DNA of 64,000 nucleotides from Pseudohongiella nitratireducens (GTDB lineage Bacteria > Pseudomonadota > Gammaproteobacteria > Pseudomonadales > Pseudohongiellaceae), in NCBI RefSeq assembly GCF_001642735.1, contig NZ_LWHM01000031.1, positions 227,020 through 291,019 on the forward strand. Reading direction: 5' to 3'. Numbering within the stretch: position 1 is the stretch's first letter; each line of letters starts with the position of its first letter. The position numbers were made by a program, and so were the translations under genes. The notes under the pieces are model-generated. The model made no database searches. It saw only the letters and a list, made by a program, of their open reading frames with translations, and was not told the origin of the DNA. Below are positions 28,201 through 37,275 of this stretch, in pieces.

Positions 28201-29035
28201 GGATCTGACCGTTGCCGAATTGCCAGAGTCGGCTGTTGACGTTTCACGTGACGCGGTTATTGTCGCCCAGCCAGAAGAACGCGAAATCGATAATACGGCA
28301 ACGACAGAAACCTCTTCGCTGGCAGGCATACCATTGACCAGCTCCCTTGTGGTTCGCCTCGGTGACAACGTGCATGTTTCCGGTTTTGGCCTGAACGCAA
28401 GACTGGAAGGCGAACTGGACATTACGCAACGCGCTCAGGCCACACCTGTGGCTTACGGTGAACTTGGCCTGGCCAGCGGTGAGCTGGAAGTGTATGGACG
28501 CACGTTATATATAGAGCAAGGAAAACTGCTCTTTATGGGCAGCTTTGACAACCCGGCACTCGATATCCGAGCCATACGTGAAGTCGAAGATATGCGCGTC
28601 GGCGTACAGATTAATGGTACTGCCCGCAACATGCGCAGCACGCTATTCTCCACGCCGACATTACCCGAAGGCGATATTCTGGCCGTCATGATTACTGGAC
28701 GTCCGATTGCAGAGATTGGCAGTGAACAGGACGGTAACGCCCTGATCGGCGCCGCCACTTCACTGGGCATCCGCCAGACCGAAGGGATCGTCAACCAGAT
28801 TCAAAGCCAGCTGGGCCTGGATGCGTTAAGCATCAACAGCTCTGGTGACACCAGCGATAGCAGCCTGATGCTGGGCAAGTACATCACACCCCGTATTTTC
28901 ATTCGCTATGCAGTCGGCCTGTTTGAAACTGAAAACTCCCTGGCTATCGACTATACAATGACTGAGCGCATCAAGCTGCAGGCCACCAGTGGCGAAAGCC
29001 AGAGCATTGATGTCACCTACACTGTCGAACAGTGA
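25238..29035 (+). CDS. tamB: Inner-membrane translocation and assembly protein TamB
   Basis: A 1265-residue AsmA-like bridge protein. One N-terminal membrane helix (about 28-48) anchors it; the rest is a long periplasmic repetitive beta structure rich in N, S and D. It ends in the conserved C-terminal domain (VYGRTLYIEQGKLLF, GDILAVMITGRP, then a final stretch ending in YTVEQ). TamB spans the periplasm and is implicated in outer-membrane protein assembly and phospholipid transport. Start codon GTG overlaps the tamA stop as GTGA. The length is normal for the family. Confidence 0.93.
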   Translation: MSTAAADTTRKRPELPIWRRVLRWVVRGLGITILVLMAAIITFSGILATNSGSQWLLGRISSLVNSESQTFNYDQADGSFLRGLNLHGVYFENATTAAQVEQLHSRWNPITLLDGEFVLESLRVAGLQLTLTENPNPPPPGPPLVLEELLSSILPLPIGIQLNNIRLDGANITQNGTDFALNSLTFNASLFGRQAEISNLAFEIPEASLNGDISATLRRPYSVEAILNWQYQEDISDTIAAPEGTLELSGNLDTLTLVHQLSGPAELNSNGSVELGLARFLNAETDTINPNLDLTHTLSPMTVPGAEQLAINSFTLTTQGTPDNLGLNANASVDAAINDSLNIQSDIRTQAFLRGSHLDIDSLALETESGQVLIDGRVDWSDAVTINANYSIEDSAPGSYLALEDSGIALENLQSRGQVEVIMPPSGDMNLSLQVPELRVMVNDRVIAGSSALSFDGNRWQLSQFRLNSDDSHIDIQAEMNSDQTIQAAGVINIPDLSAFHPAIAGTIEANANISGNMDAPVIDLDLLASQVQFQDIVIPELTIVGQNRAGMNELELRSGQIQVPVAETTETINDVMLRLRGQPSAHNMLLRVDSSLGEIRINADGELADGGWQGRLLSSVIDTPLGEWQQQYGSQLQFSSTLSRIDDLCWQTQSASLCLSASLEDGDQLAASWQLTEYSLNNFNRIEAERAIDNALPEPRLVDAAEPSNAASSTQQRLPWPLPSNLAVNGTISINGEASGSISDFSTLRLTTQISSQAGDLYMLGESVEEEEIITSINQFRWPSLDVNAELEDGRWLLQSELQFYQADVEQPDNTQQAMRGRITTDLSMDSDQSLGGNLQLAFDDLGWVEALAPQVSAVNGQLQGRIDVSGNMEQPVLATDIELSDTRFNVPAAGLSISDVNASIFSEDSRQFSINLGMRSGDGQLEINGSLIDPFLESRELSLEINGDDVSVVNLDTLSATASPHVTVLASQQAIDISGEIEIPMVDLTVAELPESAVDVSRDAVIVAQPEEREIDNTATTETSSLAGIPLTSSLVVRLGDNVHVSGFGLNARLEGELDITQRAQATPVAYGELGLASGELEVYGRTLYIEQGKLLFMGSFDNPALDIRAIREVEDMRVGVQINGTARNMRSTLFSTPTLPEGDILAVMITGRPIAEIGSEQDGNALIGAATSLGIRQTEGIVNQIQSQLGLDALSINSSGDTSDSSLMLGKYITPRIFIRYAVGLFETENSLAIDYTMTERIKLQATSGESQSIDVTYTVEQ

Positions 29036-29448
29036 GCCAATATATGATTGAGATCTTACAGATAGACCATGTCGTGCTTCGCACGAATGATACAGACGCC
29101 ATGATACGGTTTTACCGTGATGTACTGGGCTGTGTCATTGAACGTGAATTACCTGCTGAGAAAGGACTGATCCAGCTGCGTGCCGGCAATGCACTGATTG
29201 ACCTGGTATCGGTTGATAGTGAAATGGGACGACAAGGCGGCGGTCCACCCGATATGAATCGCCCGAATGTCGATCATATCTGCCTGCAAATAGCCCCGTG
29301 CAAAGAGTCGGACATAACTGCCTGGCTCGATAAACACAACATTTCCCATGGCGGCTTTGAGCAGCGCTACGGTGCGCAAGGTATGGGGCCATCAATATAC
29401 CTGACAGATCCCGATGGCAATACCGTCGAGCTTAGAAACCGGATGTGA
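29032..29448 (+). CDS. VOC-family protein (glyoxalase/dioxygenase fold)
   Basis: A protein of 134-138 residues with a single vicinal-oxygen-chelate domain: IDHVVLRTNDTDAMIRFY near the start, VDHICLQI in the middle, and YLTDPDGNTVELRN at the end. These supply two histidines and a C-terminal glutamate as possible metal ligands. Members include glyoxalases, dioxygenases and resistance proteins, so the reaction is open. The GTG at 29032 overlaps the tamB stop (GTGA); an ATG at 29044 is the alternative. Coupling to tamAB looks positional rather than functional. Confidence 0.8.
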   Translation: MSQYMIEILQIDHVVLRTNDTDAMIRFYRDVLGCVIERELPAEKGLIQLRAGNALIDLVSVDSEMGRQGGGPPDMNRPNVDHICLQIAPCKESDITAWLDKHNISHGGFEQRYGAQGMGPSIYLTDPDGNTVELRNRM

Positions 29449-29538
29449 ACCGACCAATTGCCCGGCAATAACACTGGGGTGAATTAGTAAATTTCAGTAC
29501 AATACGCGCGGTTAGCATGGTTCAGCAGGAGCCCCACA

Positions 29539-30753
29539 TTGAAAGAAATCATCCTTATCAATATCACAGGACCGGATCGACCAGGTCTGACGGCAGCGAT
29601 GACCGGTATACTTGCCAAATCCAGCGTTAATATTCTGGATATAGGCCAGGCCGTGATTCATGACACCCTTTCCTTTGGTATTCTGATAGAACTGCCGGAT
29701 GACAGCCAGAAAAGCGATATCTTGAAAGATATACTGTTTCGTTGCTCCGAGTTGGACCAGCAAGTCAGGTTCACCCCAATTCATTCCGATGATTATCAGT
29801 TGTGGGTTTCCGGCCAGGGCAAGTCACGCCATATTGTGACAATCCTGGGACGCCGAATTACTGCAGAGCACATCGAACGCGTCAGCACCATTACAGCCAG
29901 GAATGGCCTGAATATCGATCACATTGACAGGCTATCAGGCCGCATTCCGGAGTCTCAGCCGATCGACCAGCGCAAGGCCTGCATCGAGTTTTCCGTACGT
30001 GGTGACCCGGAAGACCTGGATGCGCTAAGAGCCGAGTTCCTGACCATTGCCCAGGAACTCAATGTGGATATCGCCTTCCAGAAAGACAGTGTTTTTCGGC
30101 GCACACGACGTCTGGTGGTATTCGATATGGATTCCACCTTGATCGAAGCAGAAGTCATTGATGAGCTGGCTAAGGCAGCTGGCGTTGGTGATCAGGTCGT
30201 CGAAATTACCGAGCGCGCCATGCGTGGAGAATTAGACTTTCAGGACAGCTTCCGGGAACGCGTTGCCCTTCTGAAAGGTCTGCCCGAGTCGACACTGGCT
30301 GAAATTGCTGAACGCCTTCGCCTGACCGAAGGCGCTGAAGAATTGATAAAACAGTTGCGCCGACTTGGCTACAAGACCGCCATTTTATCCGGTGGTTTTA
30401 ATTATTTTGCCGAACGTCTACAACATCGCCTGGGAATTGATTATGTTTTCGCCAATGCTCTGCCTGTTGAAAATGGCATTGTCACGGGCGAAGTTGAACT
30501 GCCCATAGTCGATGGTCAGCGTAAAGCCGACCTGCTCAAAGAACTCGCAAACAAGGAATGTATCAGCCTCGAACAAACCATCGCAGTCGGCGATGGTGCC
30601 AACGACCTTCCCATGTTATCTATTGCCGGGCTGGGTGTCGCATTCCGGGCCAAACCGCTGGTGAAACAGTCTGCCAAACAGGCGATTTCCACCCTTGGTC
30701 TCGACGGCATACTCTATCTGTTGGGGATTCGTGACAGAGACAGCCTTAATTGA
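29539..30753 (+). CDS. serB: Phosphoserine phosphatase with two ACT-like domains
   Basis: A 404-residue protein. Two N-terminal ACT-like regions (about 4-75 and 98-178) precede a HAD phosphatase domain with the nucleophile motif D196-M-D198-S-T200, EVIDELAKAAG, LSGGFNYFA and GDGANDLPML. It performs the last step of serine synthesis; the ACT regions probably sense serine, as in the Pseudomonas and mycobacterial types. The start is TTG at 29539, with AGGAG six bases before it. It stands alone. Confidence 0.93.
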   Translation: MKEIILINITGPDRPGLTAAMTGILAKSSVNILDIGQAVIHDTLSFGILIELPDDSQKSDILKDILFRCSELDQQVRFTPIHSDDYQLWVSGQGKSRHIVTILGRRITAEHIERVSTITARNGLNIDHIDRLSGRIPESQPIDQRKACIEFSVRGDPEDLDALRAEFLTIAQELNVDIAFQKDSVFRRTRRLVVFDMDSTLIEAEVIDELAKAAGVGDQVVEITERAMRGELDFQDSFRERVALLKGLPESTLAEIAERLRLTEGAEELIKQLRRLGYKTAILSGGFNYFAERLQHRLGIDYVFANALPVENGIVTGEVELPIVDGQRKADLLKELANKECISLEQTIAVGDGANDLPMLSIAGLGVAFRAKPLVKQSAKQAISTLGLDGILYLLGIRDRDSLN

Positions 30754-30793
30754 TATTCACCTGAATAATACCCGATATTCATTACCCTCAATG

Positions 30794-30807
30794 GTGAATC
30801 TATTCAC
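30794..30807. promoter_or_regulatory. Perfect 14-base palindrome, GTGAAT-CT-ATTCAC
   Basis: Two 6-base arms with a 2-base centre, 40 bases after serB and about 115 bases before the secreted protein at 30921. It could be an operator or a small hairpin; no T-run follows. Confidence 0.3.
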
Positions 30808-30920
30808 TTTACATTCCCTGCCAAGCGGGATACGGTAAAGTCATTCCATAACAAGCACGTCCGTATAAACGCGACACAATAACAACAAAATAGAGCACTA
30901 TAAACATCAGGAGTGTTGCC

Positions 30921-31988
30921 ATGAGCGTTTCTGTTAAAAGTACCTCTGTTAAAAGTACCTCTGTAAAACGGCCAACCGTTTGCGCTGTATTGGCTTTGCC
31001 ATTTGCGATCGCCTTGCAAAACGGCGTCGCTCAAACTGACTCAATCCCTGAACTGGGCGGTCTTTGGACCAATGCGTCTTTGACCAGTCTGACACGTCCC
31101 GACAATGTTTCCGAGCTGGTCGTCACACCCGAGCAGGCTGCTGCCATCGTCGCTAATACCTCGATTGCAGGCTTACCGGCCGACCAGATAGACGCCCCGG
31201 AAGCCAGAACACCTGGCGCAGCACCGCCAGCAGGCAGTTTTGATTTTGGTTTGCGGGGTTACAACGATTTCTGGATCGACCCCGGTAGCACCCTGGCCAG
31301 AGTCAGAGGTGAATTTCGAACCTCCTATATTATTGATCCCCCTGATGGGCAGATCCCACTCTTGGAAAATCCACAGACCCAGATACGACGCAGTTTCGGT
31401 GCGCGGTATGTGACAGGCGAAGGCAATGCCGATGGCCCAGAAGCGCTGCCTTTATCAGAGCGCTGCCTGGTGGGCTTTAGCAACACCTCCGGTCCCGGCA
31501 TGATGGGCGCGCTGTACAACAGCAATTACCAGTTTGTGCAAACCGAAGACTACCTGGTCATTCTGGTAGAAATGATTCACGATGCACGAATCATCCCGTT
31601 GTATGACAGCGCTGAAGAGGCACGCGCCAATACCCGCCCGGTCGAGCATCAACCCTGGTTTGGTGACTCGCGTGGCTGGTATGAAGATGGCTGGCTGGTT
31701 GTGGAAACCGTGAACATCAACCCCAAGCAAATGGCTGAAAGCTCGGTTGCCATCACCCAAGCTGGGAAAATCACTGAGCGTTTTACCCGACACTCTGACA
31801 CTGAAGTCATTTATCAGTTTACGGTAGAAGACGATAACCTTTACCGCCAGCCCTGGACCGCTGAACTGAGTTTCCATGCAACGGAAGGTCCCATCTACGA
31901 ATACGCTTGTCATGAGGGTAACTACGCCATGGCGGGTATTCTTGCTGGTGCGCGTCGGCAGGAAGCTGAAGCTGCTGATGCCGAATAG
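30921..31988 (+). CDS. Secreted protein of unknown function
   Basis: A 355-residue protein with an export signal (hydrophobic 20-36, cleavage near GVA-QTD). No family is recognised. The mature protein has conserved-looking blocks: ELGGLWTNASLTSL, FGLRGYNDFWIDPG, TSYIIDPPDGQIP, SERCLVGFSNTSGPGM, and near the end WTAELSFHATEGPIYEYACHEGNYAM. The last recalls secreted proteins abundant in marine proteobacteria whose role is unknown. The extreme N-terminus contains a tandem STSVK repeat. AGGAG lies 8 bases before the ATG. Single gene. Confidence 0.7.
   Translation: MSVSVKSTSVKSTSVKRPTVCAVLALPFAIALQNGVAQTDSIPELGGLWTNASLTSLTRPDNVSELVVTPEQAAAIVANTSIAGLPADQIDAPEARTPGAAPPAGSFDFGLRGYNDFWIDPGSTLARVRGEFRTSYIIDPPDGQIPLLENPQTQIRRSFGARYVTGEGNADGPEALPLSERCLVGFSNTSGPGMMGALYNSNYQFVQTEDYLVILVEMIHDARIIPLYDSAEEARANTRPVEHQPWFGDSRGWYEDGWLVVETVNINPKQMAESSVAITQAGKITERFTRHSDTEVIYQFTVEDDNLYRQPWTAELSFHATEGPIYEYACHEGNYAMAGILAGARRQEAEAADAE
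30930..30970 (+). repeat. 15-base tandem repeat inside coding sequence
   Basis: The unit TCTGTTAAAAGTACC occurs twice without change (30930-30944, 30945-30959) and a third time partly (30960-30970). It encodes V-K-S-T-S repeats in the positively charged region of the signal peptide. Because the unit is a multiple of three, gain or loss by slippage would keep the frame. Confidence 0.85.
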
Positions 31989-32115
31989 GTAAGAACGCAG
32001 GAGCGGTCAGGGCCTCATAGAACCGGTGGCAGACGACCACAGCACTTAGGGCCTCGCTCGGCGGGCGAAAACTCAGCCTGTGGCTTCAAACAATCAGCTC
32101 GCTCACTCGGGTTGC

Positions 32116-32277
32116 GGGCAGACCATCACTCCACATACCTCAGCCGACCACTGCCTAACGCCCTTCACCCGGCAGCCGAAAACTCGCCTGACGGCTCAAA
32201 CAGTTCGGCTGCGTTTTCGGGTGAAGGGCGTTAGGCAAAGCGTGGTCTGACTGGCTGAGGTATGTGGAGTGATGCCC
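32116..32277. repeat. Large inverted repeat element with nested hairpin
   Basis: The outer arms 32125-32145 and 32253-32273 are 21-base perfect complements (ATCACTCCACATACCTCAGC plus one base). Inward follow GACCAC/GTGGTC, a 20-base perfect pair (32152-32171 with 32218-32237) and a 9-base pair (32172-32180 with 32204-32212) around a 23-base loop. Unpaired 4-5 base bulges lie only on the right arm. Short GGGC/GCCC pairs extend it outward. A diverged copy of the loop region (GCGAAAACTC...CAAACA...) lies just left, at about 32062-32110. No coding potential is seen. It may be a MITE or REP-type element; a target-site duplication is not evident. With the terminator to its right it fills most of the gap 31989-32400. 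Confidence 0.85.
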
Positions 32278-32335
32278 TTCCCTTGTGCCGTGTTTTGGTG
32301 CTATTGGGAGCAGCGACGTTAGGGACAGGCAAAGC

Positions 32336-32373
32336 AAAAAGGGCCGGCAATTTTTCATTGCCGGCCCTTTTTT
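32336..32373. terminator. Strong bidirectional terminator
   Basis: GGGCCGGCAA (32341-32350) pairs perfectly with TTGCCGGCCC (32358-32367) around a 7-base loop. It is flanked by five A on the left and six T on the right, so it works in both directions. It ends the TonB-dependent receptor gene, whose stop is 28 bases away, and would stop rightward transcription through the repeat element. Confidence 0.92.
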
Positions 32374-32400
32374 GTGTCGTTCAGACTTTCTAAGCAGTGG

Positions 32401-35400
32401 TTAGAAGTCGTAAGACATACGGGCGTACATGACTCGACCCAGTGGATCTTGCAGCTCACCTACGATACCGGAAGTCATACCCACTTTCTGTGGTTCACGA
32501 TCGAAGGCATTACGCATACCGACTGTGATACCAGTCTGACCATCACCGATTTCCAGGCCGCTGTAAGTGTAGAACCAGTCCATCTGTGTCCAGGCACGAA
32601 TGGTGTCTACATCTCTCCAGTTGCTGTGCGGGAAGTACTGCTGGAAGCTATAGTTGTTCGCGTCATAATTAACTTCGTCAACATAACGCGTGGTTGCCGC
32701 CACAAAGTGGTCGCCCATTCTCCAGGTTGCACGCAGGTTGGCGCGCCATTCTGGCATTGCTGGGACCGCACCGTAATCGTTGTTGTGGTTGCCCACCGCC
32801 TCGATCACAGGATCCAGAGGATCCAGCTGGAACTGGTAGGAGTCAACCATTGTAGCCGACAGGTTAAGACCGAACTCGCCCCACTCATTCGTTGGGATCA
32901 AGTAATCAGCCGTGATGTCGTATGCCTTAACCAGCATCGCAGAAGCGTTAGAGTCGCTCTGAATGACTTCTGTGATAAAGCCGATGTCGTTAGGCGCACG
33001 GATGATACGATCATCTGATGCCGGGTTAGCTACCCAGTTACGAATCTGATCTTCTGTTGGGTAAGGGTTCGCCGTAGTTGGCGTGAAGCCAGTTTCGATT
33101 TTGAAGTTCTCAAAGTCCTTACGCATCAGATCCTGAGTGGTTGTACTAACGATACGGTTGCTGAAGTCAGTTTCGCTGTAGTTCAACGTCAGCGTCAGGT
33201 TATCAGTTGGTACAAGATCTACACCCAGCGTCCAGCTTTCTGAGGTTTCAGACTCCAGATTCGGGTTACCCTGCTGACATGAGTTCACATAGGCGTTAAA
33301 GCTTGAGAACAGGTCATCCAGCAGTGTCAGACCACAGTCACGTGGTGCTTCCAGCTGGTTCATGGTTGGTGCCAGGAAGGCTTCGCCCCATGTTGCACGC
33401 AGACCTAACCAGTCGGTTGGTTCATAAACAGTACCCACTTTAACAATGGAGTCTTCCTGACCTGTGCTGAAGCTCTCATTACGGGCAGCAATGTTCACTT
33501 CCCAGTTAGACGCCAGTGGCAACAGGAATTCTGCCATCACGGCATCAACTGAACGGCTGCGTGAGAATGGCGCCACCTGGGCACCCAACAGGCCTTCGCC
33601 CGCAATTGTCAGTGCATCCGGAATACGCTCCAGTGACTCCTCACGACGCTGTAAGCCAAAAGCCGCACCAATTTCACCGCCAGGCAGCTCAAAACTACCC
33701 AATGGAATAGTACCGTTGAATACCAAATCGAAGGTTTGCAGATCATCCGTGTAACGACGGCGTGGATCCCGGCCCACCTGATCCATCACGGCCTGAGAAG
33801 TCGCAAATTGTGGGTCTGTCACACCAAACGGGTTGAAACAGGCATCCACGTCGTTGACTACATCACAGGTCAGGCCTTGAGCGATCGCGTCATAGTTCCA
33901 GACCTGAGACTCAGTGTTCAGGTCCAGCATACGGGAGAACGAGTAACCTGCCTGACCTTCCCAGCCATCCAGGTAAGGTACTGTGAACTGAGCATCAAAT
34001 GCTACGCGCGTGTAGCGACGATCCAGTTCATCCTGACGAGCACAGGAACCGTCCTGGGCGTTTTGTACCGGACAGGTATCGGCTTTACCAACCGCACGCC
34101 AGCGAGTGATTGGCAAATCCTCATAGAAAGGCACGCCACCCATTGGATCACTATTCATGTTGGCAAACTGGTTTTGCGCCAACACGACATTGTTATCAGC
34201 ACCACGCAATGGCAGTGGACGACCATAGCCATCAGTTACAATGTTACCGGCATTGTCACGACGAGGCTCGGCAAACAGCTCATTGCCGCTTGCGTTCACC
34301 GCACGGAAGGGGTTGCCTGGCAGCTCACCGCGTACAGTCGGCAGTGCCGTAGTACGGCCACCCGGGTTGGATGGTGACGTGCGACGATCAGCTGTCTGGC
34401 GGGTGTACATTAACTGGCCGCTCAGGGTCAGGTCAGAACTGACATCCCAGGTCGCATTGGTGAAGACCTGCATGATGTCATTTTGTTCGCGGAAATCACG
34501 CGTATCACCAAAGTCCATCCAGCAGCTACCCAATGCCTGGAAACCAAAGGGGTTGGCTCCGATTTGGGCAGGATCATCCCGGGTAGTGCTACATGAGGGA
34601 TCTGGACGGTTAGCAGATACACCCGTCAGATTACCCATCTCGTCACGCTGGGGTACAGACCAGTTACCTGGGTTGGAAGTACCGGAAGAAGTCAAACCCG
34701 CTTTCATCAAGTCGGGACGGTCAATCCAGCGCAGTGGATCGGCTTCACGAAAAGCAAATGCACCGACAAAGTCAATTTCACCGGCGATTTCGGTACCAAA
34801 AAGGGTGGATATCTGCTTCTCATTGAAGCTGCCAGGACCATCGTCCTGCTCATAATATAACTCGGTTTTGATGCCGTCATATGACTTGTAAGGCACCATG
34901 TTAACCACACCGGCTACCGCGTCAGTACCGTACAGTGCCGCAGCACCATCGGTCACGATTTCCATACGTTGTACGGCAATATTTGGCAGCAGCACGTTAA
35001 CGTTGGATGTCGGTGTACGCTTGCCATCCATTAACAGCAGTGTGGCGCTGCTGCCGAGACCACGCAGGTTGAATGCAGTCGTATTACTGGATGTACCCTG
35101 AATCGTATTGGTCGTGGCAGAACCGGCGTTGAACGTCATGTTTTGCACAACCTGACCCATGTTGACCGTACCTTCGGCCTGCAGATCTTCGTTGCTAATG
35201 GTGGTGACAGGTGATGCGGCAGTGAAACCTTCACTGCGACGGATGAATGAACCCGTGACAACAACTTCTTCCACTTCTGGCTCGTCCTGGGCCATCGCTG
35301 GCAGAGAAACCGTTGAAGCAAACACGGCTAAGGAAGCGCCGGTGGTCAGTTGTCTGATGAGTGTAGATAGTACAGATGGTTTTGTTTTGATTGTTACAGC

Positions 35401-35406
35401 AGTCAC
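32401..35406 (-). CDS. TonB-dependent outer-membrane receptor
   Basis: A 1001-residue receptor. A signal peptide ends near PAMA-QDE; the TonB box is EVEEVVVTG, immediately after it. The plug domain follows with NLRGLGSSATLLLMDGKR and the RMEIVTDGAAALYGTDAVAGVVN block, and the barrel ends in the canonical aromatic YARMSYDF. The size and long loops are typical of receptors for large organic substrates in marine gammaproteobacteria, but the substrate is unknown. The start is GTG at 35406, preceded by GAGGG; a TATAAT-like -10 lies at 35430-35435 on the same strand. No transporter or regulator is adjacent. Confidence 0.9.
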   Translation of the reverse strand: MTAVTIKTKPSVLSTLIRQLTTGASLAVFASTVSLPAMAQDEPEVEEVVVTGSFIRRSEGFTAASPVTTISNEDLQAEGTVNMGQVVQNMTFNAGSATTNTIQGTSSNTTAFNLRGLGSSATLLLMDGKRTPTSNVNVLLPNIAVQRMEIVTDGAAALYGTDAVAGVVNMVPYKSYDGIKTELYYEQDDGPGSFNEKQISTLFGTEIAGEIDFVGAFAFREADPLRWIDRPDLMKAGLTSSGTSNPGNWSVPQRDEMGNLTGVSANRPDPSCSTTRDDPAQIGANPFGFQALGSCWMDFGDTRDFREQNDIMQVFTNATWDVSSDLTLSGQLMYTRQTADRRTSPSNPGGRTTALPTVRGELPGNPFRAVNASGNELFAEPRRDNAGNIVTDGYGRPLPLRGADNNVVLAQNQFANMNSDPMGGVPFYEDLPITRWRAVGKADTCPVQNAQDGSCARQDELDRRYTRVAFDAQFTVPYLDGWEGQAGYSFSRMLDLNTESQVWNYDAIAQGLTCDVVNDVDACFNPFGVTDPQFATSQAVMDQVGRDPRRRYTDDLQTFDLVFNGTIPLGSFELPGGEIGAAFGLQRREESLERIPDALTIAGEGLLGAQVAPFSRSRSVDAVMAEFLLPLASNWEVNIAARNESFSTGQEDSIVKVGTVYEPTDWLGLRATWGEAFLAPTMNQLEAPRDCGLTLLDDLFSSFNAYVNSCQQGNPNLESETSESWTLGVDLVPTDNLTLTLNYSETDFSNRIVSTTTQDLMRKDFENFKIETGFTPTTANPYPTEDQIRNWVANPASDDRIIRAPNDIGFITEVIQSDSNASAMLVKAYDITADYLIPTNEWGEFGLNLSATMVDSYQFQLDPLDPVIEAVGNHNNDYGAVPAMPEWRANLRATWRMGDHFVAATTRYVDEVNYDANNYSFQQYFPHSNWRDVDTIRAWTQMDWFYTYSGLEIGDGQTGITVGMRNAFDREPQKVGMTSGIVGELQDPLGRVMYARMSYDF

Positions 35407-35931
35407 TTATACGCCCTCGTATCATTGTGATTATATATGGTCGTACTCATATTTTATTAGCGGGTACCGCCTATGCCTGGCTCTCCTCAACAAGCAGACT
35501 GGCGTTGTCCACTCTAAAACCAAACACGAAACCCGCATTTTTTTTATGCACCCGATTGCATTTCACATACCAGGACCAGCACTACTCCAACTATATAAAG
35601 CTCGATCAAAAAGCCTAGCAAGAGCGCACCAGTACAATGTGATCTGGGTCGCATCGTCGAACACTAACAAAGTCGTCACAATTTGTAAAGAACTGTTTCC
35701 GCAATTCTTCAAATTGCTTATTGATTCAGATCAAGGAAGGGAGATTTGGGGAATTGATGTTACTTTTACAGACGTTTTACAGACACTTGGGGCTTGTATA
35801 CGAAACCAAAACATAATCTTTAATCGTATATTAAAAGCACACTCTACATAAACTCATTTCAACCTACAAAAGACTCACTTTATCGAAGAGCAAGGATTTA
35901 GAGAAAGTACACGTTTTCTAGCGAAGAATAA
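35407..35931. other. Intergenic region without recognised gene
   Basis: These 525 bases are AT-richer than the flanks. Open frames on the plus strand continue from the shadow of the receptor gene and lack ribosome sites. The only signal noted is the TATAAT-like sequence near the receptor start. Confidence 0.5.
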
Positions 35932-36855
35932 TTACTCGACAACCACTTTAAGAACCTGGCCGACTCGCAACATGTCACCAGCCAGGCCGTTTTGAGAGCG
36001 TATGGCATCCACACTGGTTCGGTAACGGTTGGCAATGCGCCAAAGCGTCTCGCCGCGACGAACCTGGTGCTCCAGTTCCGTAGGCTGCTGGGTGGCGGTC
36101 TCTTGCTGGCTGGCCACCATTGTGGCATTGCCATTGCTGTTTGATTCTGCCGGGATTGTCAGCACCTGCCCGACACGAATCAAGTCGCCTCGCACATTAT
36201 TAGCCGCGCGTAGCTGGCTGACAGTGACATTGCTTCTCGCAGCAATGGCAACCAGGGTATCACCAGACTGTACTTCATAATCGTGGGTTCGACCAAGAAT
36301 ACTGGCCAGGTAAGCCTGATAAGGTTCCGGGAATGTGGCTACATGATAGTGGGGTGGTCTTCGCTCACGGGTTACATCCAGCACACGGCTTCCCTCAAGA
36401 GATAGCAGTGTCTGCTCCAACCAGCGGCGACACCGACTATTGGAAGGCACGCGCAAGTCAAAAGCCATGCCAGTTGGATGCACCGAGTCATTGGCAGCAT
36501 TGGATGGCTGGCGGGCAATCGGGCGCGTCATGCTGGTGACCGTCATCTTCTCACCGCAAGCGTTGTAATACTGCGCACTCAGACGTTCAACCAGCGTTTT
36601 AACGGCCGGTTGCAGATAGGGATAGGACACATTGTGAATCGCCATTGTTGGCGTCGGGCGAACACGCTGCAAATTACCAAGCTGGATCATGTCATCGACA
36701 TCTCTCGATGTATGAGCAAACTGGTAACCATGACTGACAGCATGACCATGTTGCTGTTCCATGGACGAACGCGATCCACGCAATGTTTGCGCTTGCGTCA
36801 TAGAAGCCGTAATCAGTGTGCTGATAGCCAATAGGCAAATTGTCGTTATTTTCAT
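35932..36855 (-). CDS. Secreted M15-like peptidoglycan peptidase with two LysM domains
   Basis: A 307-residue protein with a signal peptide (about 1-22). The N-terminal domain carries S124-V-H126-PTGMAF-D133 and H169-Y-H171, the pattern of the zinc-binding SxHxxGxAxD...HxH site in M15/VanY-type D-Ala-D-Ala peptidases. It is followed by two LysM peptidoglycan-binding modules (about 193-236 and 263-305: YEVQSGDTLVAIA and HQVRRGETLWRIA). It most likely trims peptide cross-links in the cell wall; a purely structural role is possible if zinc binding is lost. Single gene with no evident operon. Confidence 0.78.
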   Translation of the reverse strand: MKITTICLLAISTLITASMTQAQTLRGSRSSMEQQHGHAVSHGYQFAHTSRDVDDMIQLGNLQRVRPTPTMAIHNVSYPYLQPAVKTLVERLSAQYYNACGEKMTVTSMTRPIARQPSNAANDSVHPTGMAFDLRVPSNSRCRRWLEQTLLSLEGSRVLDVTRERRPPHYHVATFPEPYQAYLASILGRTHDYEVQSGDTLVAIAARSNVTVSQLRAANNVRGDLIRVGQVLTIPAESNSNGNATMVASQQETATQQPTELEHQVRRGETLWRIANRYRTSVDAIRSQNGLAGDMLRVGQVLKVVVE

Positions 36856-37275
36856 CCCTTCTGCCCGCTGCTCAGAAATTGGATTGATTTGAAGATACCG
36901 ATGGCACCCTATTCTCAGGTGAATTATTCAGTTTGTCCAGCATTGTTATGATTTTTATAACAAAAAATCAAATTATCATCATTAACTATTCGTCAAATTC
37001 ACCAAATGCTGGCTTGATTTACCATGTTCGCCGAGATAAGCCAGATGCCAGATAAAATATTTTTCTAATATTATCAGCAACATAAGGCACTCCTCCTGAT
37101 GGCATCAAATATGCATTACTACAGGATGATGCTCCGACATTTTGACGAAAAATAACCGCCACTTTAACGGATCGTCATTTTGAAAACAATTTCTGGTTCA
37201 AGAGCCAGCAAAGGAATATATTTTCCTATTAGGGCGGTCTGATGATTGCCACAACGACGCAGGAGGTTACCAGTC
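36856..37275. other. AT-rich intergenic region
   Basis: No gene is seen. A perfect 7-base inverted repeat (TTGTTAT 36943-36949 with ATAACAA 36957-36963) occurs in an A/T-rich setting. The AGGAGG ribosome site of the next gene is at 37261-37266. Confidence 0.5.

Noticed and set aside
34241..34855. Long plus-strand frame (204 aa) within the TonB receptor
   Set aside because: Lies fully inside a well-supported receptor gene and has basic, shadow-like composition; likewise for the frames at 32374-33018 and 33736-34377.
35159..35851. 230-aa plus-strand frame spanning the receptor start and the gap
   Set aside because: Its first third is the shadow of the receptor; the rest has no family resemblance or ribosome site.
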